From positions 1-45,373 of the forward strand of contig SEEV01000010.1 in NCBI GenBank assembly GCA_004211695.1: 45,373 bases of DNA, in the 5' to 3' direction. Numbering within the stretch: the stretch's first letter is position 1; the number at the start of each line of letters is the position of its first letter. Below the pieces are notes generated by a model. That model made no database searches. It saw nothing but the letters and a program-made list of their open reading frames with translations, and was not told where the DNA came from. Below are positions 40,990 to 45,373 of this stretch, one piece after another. This stretch comes from Rhodococcus sp. (in: high G+C Gram-positive bacteria) (GTDB lineage Bacteria > Actinomycetota > Actinomycetes > Mycobacteriales > Mycobacteriaceae). The translations under genes and the position numbers were made by a program.

Positions 40990-41157
40990 CGCGAACTCAC
41001 CGGTGGAGCCGCAGGCGACGACACATACGTACGTATGAGGAACCATGGGGCGTCGCCGGGGAGTTCGTCGAGCGCAGCCGAGATCGCCGACGGATCGTCC
41101 GGTGGTCCGACGGCGAGCCCGCCGGTGTCGGCGCCCGTCACGCTGCCCGGGTAGATG
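40990..41157 (-). pseudogene. N-terminal fragment of a hypothetical protein next to the insertion sequence
   Basis: The minus strand reads LLFGIYPGSVTGADTGGLAV, then GPPDDPSAISAALDELPGDA and PWFLIRTYV, which resembles the start of an uncharacterised actinobacterial protein (M-LFGIYPGG..PPDDPxAI..ALDxLQGDRPFLVR). There is no ATG or GTG at the expected place, and the similarity ends after about 50 codons. It lies 35 bases from the terminal repeat of the following insertion sequence, so that insertion or a related deletion may have cut it off. Confidence 0.55.
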
Positions 41158-41192
41158 CCGAAAAGCAGGCTCTCAACTGTTGACGTAATGTC

Positions 41193-43276
41193 TAACGCGG
41201 ATTTCCACGCAACTGGTTCGGGGCAAGCGGTCAGGTGATTTCGTAACGGAGGATGCGGTTTCCCCACCAGGGGACTCGGGTGTCTTGGGGTAGGTCGGCT
41301 TGGCGGAGCACGGGCGCGTAGGCGCGTCGGTCGAGGCGGACGGTGACGGTGTCGCCGCTGGTGACGATGGTGCCGGGGGTTTCGAGAAAACGGCGTTGAA
41401 TCACGTCGGGTGTGACGTTTGCGTAGCCGGGCAGTCGCGCGCGGAGTGCGGCGAGCAGGGCTTGGGCGAGCACGCAGAGCATGATGTCGAGGTCGACGTT
41501 GAGGTTGACCGTCGAGGACAGGGCGTCGGCGTGGAAGGCCTGGATGATCTCGGCGAGGCGTTGCTCGATGGTCATCCGCCGCGCGTAGTGAGTGATCAGG
41601 GCTTTGACCGGTAGGTCGTGGTCGTTGGTGACGATCACGGTCGGCGTGTCGCGCCCGAGTCCGGTGACGACGAGTTGCCGCACGGTGCCGGGGTAGCTGG
41701 TCAGGCGCACACCGGTTGTCTCGGATACCTTGGGGCGATTGAACTTTCCGGGCCGGTTCAGTGTGACGGTCGTGAAATCCTTTTCGGTGAGGGCGTCGAT
41801 GTGTTTCACCAGCGCGGGTGAGCGCATGCGCAGGGTGAGGAATTTGACGCCGCGGTCGTCGAGTTCGCCGAGCACGGTGTGGGTGGTGACCTTCTGGTCC
41901 ATGATCAGCATTCGGGGGTCGGTGCCGGACACCGCTTTCCAGTGGTCGCAGAACGCGATCACCTCCCGTGATTGGCCGGCCTTGGAGACGTCGGCGTTGG
42001 CGTAGACCAGGTTGTGGGTGCCGGTGTCCTGGGCGAAGAACGTCAGCACCGAGCGGGCGCGCTGGGAGCGGGTGGGCACGTAGTGCTTTTCCAGCGCCGG
42101 GTCGTGGCCCCAGTGCATGACGGCGTGGAAGTCCAGGTCGAAGATTGCGTCCTCGCCGGTGGCGAGCCCGCCGGCGATCATTCTCTTGTCCAGCGCGGCC
42201 AGGATCGCGCGCTGGTGGTCGTGGCCGGTGCGGTAGGAGTAGTCGGTGAGCGCGGATTTCTTCGGTAGCGTGGCCAGCCCGGCGAACAGCGCCGCGGCCG
42301 GATCGGTCAGCAGCAGGTCGTCGACGTGGGAGACGCGCCGGGTGCGGGTCAGTTTCAGCGCCAGCAGCGACAGCAGCCAGGACAGGGCGGGCACGATCCG
42401 GGTGCCGGGGTAGCCGGCGTCGCGGACCAGGGCGGGCAGGTCCAGGCCGACCAGGTCGGGCACCAGCAACAGCAGCCCGGCCCGGCCGGAATCGATGCGC
42501 TGCGGCCAGGTTTCGAAGTCGAGGCGGGCGGTGCGGGGCAGGCGGGTGTCGCGGCCGGGTGTCGTCGGCGAGACGCTCGCCTCCGGTTCGGGGTGGCGCA
42601 GCAGCCGCCCGAACCCTTCCTCGGCGAGGATCTCGCCGACGCTGGTGCGATTGAGCGGTGTGCCCTCGACGGCCAGCCGCGCCGAGATCTCGTAGGTCGA
42701 CAACCCTTCCCGGCGCAGCTCGATCACCCGGGCGCGGGCGCGGTCCTTGGCCGGCGTGACCCCCGGCCGCGGGCCCGGTTTGCCGGGCGGGGCGAACAAC
42801 TCCAGCTTCCCCGCCCGGTACTCGCGCACCAGGTTCACCATCGCCCACCGGGTGTAGCCGAACCGGTCCCCGGCCTGCGCATGGGTGAGCCCGTCGACGA
42901 AGAACGCGCGCAGCGCCTCGTAGCGACGGTGGTTCACCTGCTCCGGCGCGGTGAACCACTCCGATCCTTGCGGTGATTCGGCTGTCATATCCTGGTTTTA
43001 CCACGAACGAAATCGACAGGAGTGGACGCTCATAGCGCGCGTCGACCCGCTTCCGCCCCGTTCCAACGGCGTTTCGCCTGGTCAAAGGGCGAGCATCACG
43101 AAATCTGCAACAGATCACGATATAGTAACGAAATTACATGAATGGAATTCAGCAGGCGGATCACAGCAAGAGCGTCGGATAATCCTCCGCGCACATTTGC
43201 GGGATCCGCGCAGGTCAGCGGCTATCAGACGCCGCAGTAGGATTGCGGCGAACCAACTTCCCGGAAATCCGCGCTA
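41193..43276 (-). mobile_element. Insertion sequence with terminal inverted repeats and one DDE transposase
   Basis: The left end TAACGCGGATTTCC (41193-41207) and, in reverse complement, the right end TAGCGCGGATTTCC (about 43262-43276) form imperfect inverted repeats. The match continues inward as A(A/G)(C/T)TGGTTCG..GCAA over about 36 bases in total. The element is about 2.1 kb and holds a single transposase gene. I could not define a target-site duplication with confidence. Because the gene is intact and both ends are present, the element may be mobile. Confidence 0.75.
41231..42988 (-). CDS. DDE transposase (IS4/IS1634-like)
   Basis: A 585-residue transposase. The N-terminal helix-turn-helix region (LTHAQAGDRFGYTRWAMVNL, then LSTYEISARLAVEG) precedes a DDE core with FDLDFHAVMHWG, PRMLIMDQKV and a late YARRMTIEQRLAEIIQAFHA, which supplies the C-terminal Y..R...E-type signature of IS4-related elements. 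The frame is open from ATG 42988 to a stop next to the left inverted repeat. The assignment to IS4/IS1634 rests on the Y-R-E region and could be refined. Confidence 0.85.
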   Translation of the reverse strand: MTAESPQGSEWFTAPEQVNHRRYEALRAFFVDGLTHAQAGDRFGYTRWAMVNLVREYRAGKLELFAPPGKPGPRPGVTPAKDRARARVIELRREGLSTYEISARLAVEGTPLNRTSVGEILAEEGFGRLLRHPEPEASVSPTTPGRDTRLPRTARLDFETWPQRIDSGRAGLLLLVPDLVGLDLPALVRDAGYPGTRIVPALSWLLSLLALKLTRTRRVSHVDDLLLTDPAAALFAGLATLPKKSALTDYSYRTGHDHQRAILAALDKRMIAGGLATGEDAIFDLDFHAVMHWGHDPALEKHYVPTRSQRARSVLTFFAQDTGTHNLVYANADVSKAGQSREVIAFCDHWKAVSGTDPRMLIMDQKVTTHTVLGELDDRGVKFLTLRMRSPALVKHIDALTEKDFTTVTLNRPGKFNRPKVSETTGVRLTSYPGTVRQLVVTGLGRDTPTVIVTNDHDLPVKALITHYARRMTIEQRLAEIIQAFHADALSSTVNLNVDLDIMLCVLAQALLAALRARLPGYANVTPDVIQRRFLETPGTIVTSGDTVTVRLDRRAYAPVLRQADLPQDTRVPWWGNRILRYEIT

Positions 43277-43309
43277 ATACTTCCTAGTCCTTCCCGTTGC
43301 TGTCGGATC
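42989..43309. other. Right flank of the insertion sequence and lower-GC leader
   Basis: The first ~290 bases belong to the insertion sequence up to its right repeat at 43276. They contain an AT-richer patch (ATCACGATATAGTAACGAAATTACATG near 43114-43141) that may hold the transposase promoter on the minus strand. The last ~30 bases lead into the IS607-type remnant. No gene seen. Confidence 0.45.
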
Positions 43310-43935
43310 GTGCGCATCGGCGAGTCGGCGGCATACCCGAGCATGTCGGTGGTGGGGGTCCGGAAGGACGCGTCGGAGGGCCGTTACCGTCTCGGCGTAC
43401 AGGTTCCGGTCAGCGAGTCTTCGATCGGGAGGATCGCGACGTCTACCTGGGTCGACCTACACCGGAGAGTGTTCGGGCCGACAGGGTGGAAGCGTTGTAC
43501 TGCCGGGTGTCCGGCTCGACCGGCCGGGAATCCTCGCTCGCCCATCAGGAGAAGATGCTGCGTGAGAGTGCCACCGGCACCGTGTTCCGGGTCTACACCG
43601 ATCGTGGTTCAGGTCTGCGGGAGAGACCCGAGCGGGACCGAATCGGATGCTCGACGACGCAGCCACCGGTCACGTCACGGTGGTGCGAGTGGTGTGGCGG
43701 GATCGGTTGGCGCGATTCTCCGGTGGCGTGGATCGAACGTGACCTGTCGGTGGTCGGCGTTAAGGTCGAGGTCCTGCGTGAGCATGGGGACACACGTCGC
43801 TGATAGGGGAGCTGAGGGATGACGTCATGGCAGTGCTCGCTTCGTTGTCCGGCCGCTTCCACCCATTGCGGTCGAAGCGGAATCAACGTCGACTTCTTCC
43901 GGGCGATGCGGCGGCACGGTGGGAGAGGGGCTAAC
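43310..43935 (+). pseudogene. IS607-type serine recombinase TnpA, frameshifted
   Basis: GTG 43310 opens MRIGESAAYPSMSVVGVRKD, the decayed MerR-like HTH. The next frame gives LPSRRTGSGQRVFDREDRDVYLGRP and then EALYCRVSGSTGRESSLAHQ with the nucleophile Ser, as in IS607-family resolvases. A further shift gives MLDDAATGHVTVVRVVWRDR, and then WIERDLSVVGVKVEVLREHG in another frame. At least three frameshifts make it non-functional. It is followed directly by the tnpB remnant, the normal IS607 order. Confidence 0.88.
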
Positions 43936-43937
43936 TG

Positions 43938-45373
43938 ATGGCCGATGCCGGACTCACCGTGCTGCGGCAGTTCTCGTTCACCACCCGCCCCTACCTGGCC
44001 GTCGATGACGCGACCGGTGCGCCGATCGGGCGGGGCGACCTCGACGTGCGTGTCGGGTGGCTGCTCGACCTGATCTCGGGCGCCGAAGCGCACCTGCTGT
44101 CGCGGCTGTGGCAACCGGCCACCTTCGATGTCCTGGCCGCCGGATGTGACAGCCACGGCCGGACACTCCCGATGCACGGTCATGTCGCTGCTGCGCGTCT
44201 CGGCTGGACCCCGCACTACCCGGACGGTGTCTACGTCCCCTCGCGGGTCACGCGGGTGGTGACCGCGCAGGCAGTAGGCACCTTGCGGGCGCTGGCATAC
44301 CGAGACACCGCGATCGCTGCGCTGTCGGCCCGGTTCGACCCGGCCACCGGCCGCATCGCCGCACCCACCACTGCCGCGGAGTACGTGCCGTCCGGATTCG
44401 CCCGGGGCGTGGTGCGGCAGCTCACCCGCGCGCGCACGCGCCGCCGCCGGCGCGGCAGGCGCGCGGCTGCGGATCACCGACGTGCAGGCACCACCCCAGA
44501 CCTCGGCGATGGCTCGGCTTTCCGCGGCGGATCGACAACTCGCACACCTCATCGTCACCGACGCCGTCATGACGTTGACGGTGACACTGCCCACCACCGC
44601 CGCCCCGACAGGCCGCGCGCAGTGGCGACGAGTCCGGTTGACCGCCGCGATCCCACCGCACCTGCACCGGCGGCCGATCAGCGAGTGGCATCTCCCGACC
44701 CTTCATCTCGACCACCGAGGTCTGCTGTTGCGGTGCGCTGCCGTCACCGCCGACGGCCCGGAGGGGCTGGTGTCTGATTACCGGGGCTGGACCTACGACG
44801 ACCGGCGCCTCGGGATCAAGCTGGCCCGCCTGCAGACCGAGGGGCAACTACTGCACGCCAAGGCGGCCCACTGACCAAACTCGCCGCGACCGCACCCCCC
44901 GAGGTCCGGACGCAACTCGACGCGAAGATCGCCGTCCTCGACGGGCACCGCACCGCTGTCGGCATCAAACGGGCAAAGATCAACCGGGAAATAGCGTTTC
45001 ACTTCGGCTCTCAGGTTACCGACCTCGCTGCCGCGGCCGGGGCGACGGTGATCGCGGTGGAAGACCTCACCACCCTCGAAACCCGCGGGCACGGGCGCGT
45101 CAACAACAATCGGGCCGCGCAATCCGCCCGCCGCCAAGCCGTCGACGCGCTCACCCACACCGCCGCCGGTGTCGGTGTGACGGTGGTGTCCGTACCGGCA
45201 CGCGGATCGTCCGCGTTGTGTCCGGGCTGCAACGAACCACTCTCTCGTCCCGGCGGTTACCACCGGGCATGGTGTGAGCAGTGCAAAATTGGCGGAAACC
45301 GTGACCATGTGGCCGGTGTGAACCTGGCCAAACGAGCATTGCTGGGACGCGGAAAAGCCGTTCGGCAGCGCGG
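43938..45373 (+). pseudogene. IS607-type TnpB (RuvC nuclease) remnant, runs off the window
   Basis: Three frames are needed. Frame A (43938 to about 44455) begins MADAGLTVLRQFSFTTRPYL. Frame B (about 44460-44871) reads ARLRITDVQAPPQTSAMARL.. and ends AKAAH. Frame C (about 44876 to the end) reads TKLAATAPPEVRTQLDAKIA, VIAVEDLTTLE (RuvC-II Glu), CPGCNEPL..WCEQC (zinc finger) and GNRDHVAGVNLAKR (RuvC-III Asp). The part that should hold RuvC-I (GVD-type) is missing: the text jumps from RCAAVTADGP to EGLVSDYRGWTYD. It is therefore frame-broken and catalytically dead, with its 3' end and any guide-RNA region beyond the window. Confidence 0.85.

Noticed and set aside
40908-43118. 736-codon minus-strand frame spanning the insertion sequence
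   Set aside because: It is an out-of-frame reading of the transposase (Arg/Pro/His-rich); only its last ~90 codons resemble a real protein, recorded separately as the fragment at 40990-41157.
1-45373. CRISPR array, tRNA/rRNA genes, prophage or defence system
   Set aside because: No regularly spaced repeats, no tRNA-like cloverleaf, no structural phage genes and no recognisable defence genes were seen; the TnpB remnant is part of an IS607-type transposon.

Overview
The window is high-GC actinobacterial DNA. It contains a PknK-type kinase/ATPase/LuxR protein, a DesA3-like desaturase, many TetR regulators, an F420/Ddn-type protein, PHA genes and ring-cleavage gene sets. This suggests a mycolic-acid actinobacterium such as Rhodococcus, Gordonia or Mycolicibacterium, probably in an accessory catabolic region of a chromosome or megaplasmid. 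The genus is inferred from gene style only. No tRNA, rRNA or CRISPR array was seen.

Layout. (1) 1-5.3 kb: the 3' part of a Ser/Thr kinase-STAND ATPase-LuxR regulator, a membrane fatty-acid desaturase with tandem operator repeats at its promoter, and a shattered IS6-type transposase. (2) 5.3-11.9 kb, 'cluster 1': a tightly overlapping minus-strand operon (VOC dioxygenase, FAH-family hydrolase, acyl-CoA synthetase, DoxX-like protein, FAD monooxygenase) divergent from a TetR gene. (3) 12.2-16.6 kb: a classic meta-cleavage trio (extradiol dioxygenase, C-C hydrolase, MhpA-type hydroxylase) divergent from another TetR gene, followed by the last ~50 codons of a 4-hydroxy-2-oxovalerate aldolase. (4) 16.7-19.6 kb: an ISL3 transposase gene, a DHFR/RibD-like gene, an AraC-type regulator with a probable internal deletion, and a second ISL3-like terminus. 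(5) 20-24.2 kb, 'cluster 2': a paralogue of cluster 1 (dioxygenase, FAH, monooxygenase) whose divergent TetR gene is broken. (6) 24.5-26.6 kb: a general-stress-like protein, a membrane protein, scrambled dioxygenase pieces and a third, intact TetR paralogue. (7) 26.9-34 kb: an IclR regulator, a Dke1/DAD-like cupin dioxygenase, then a CoA-transferase, two MaoC proteins, an AtuA-family protein and an acyl-CoA dehydrogenase, apparently one operon. (8) 34-36.1 kb: a receiver-like protein, an IS3 scrap, a small unknown gene and a metallo-beta-lactamase. (9) 36.7-40.8 kb: a Ddn-like nitroreductase under a copy of the cupin promoter, then phaC, a MaoC-like gene and phaZ. (10) 41.2-45.4 kb: a complete-looking DDE insertion sequence with inverted repeats, then a decayed IS607-type element with a TnpB that lacks RuvC-I.

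The most interesting theme is repeated duplication of one regulated catabolic module. Three TetR paralogues (intact, broken, intact) lie at three loci that share a 14-bp palindrome, consensus TGACGAWWTCGTCA. Two loci still have the enzymes; the third keeps only rearranged fragments of the dioxygenase gene. Both enzyme clusters end in what looks like the first codons of a lost cytochrome P450 gene. Ring hydroxylation, extradiol cleavage and C-C hydrolysis are clear as a chemical theme, but the substrate cannot be read from the sequence.
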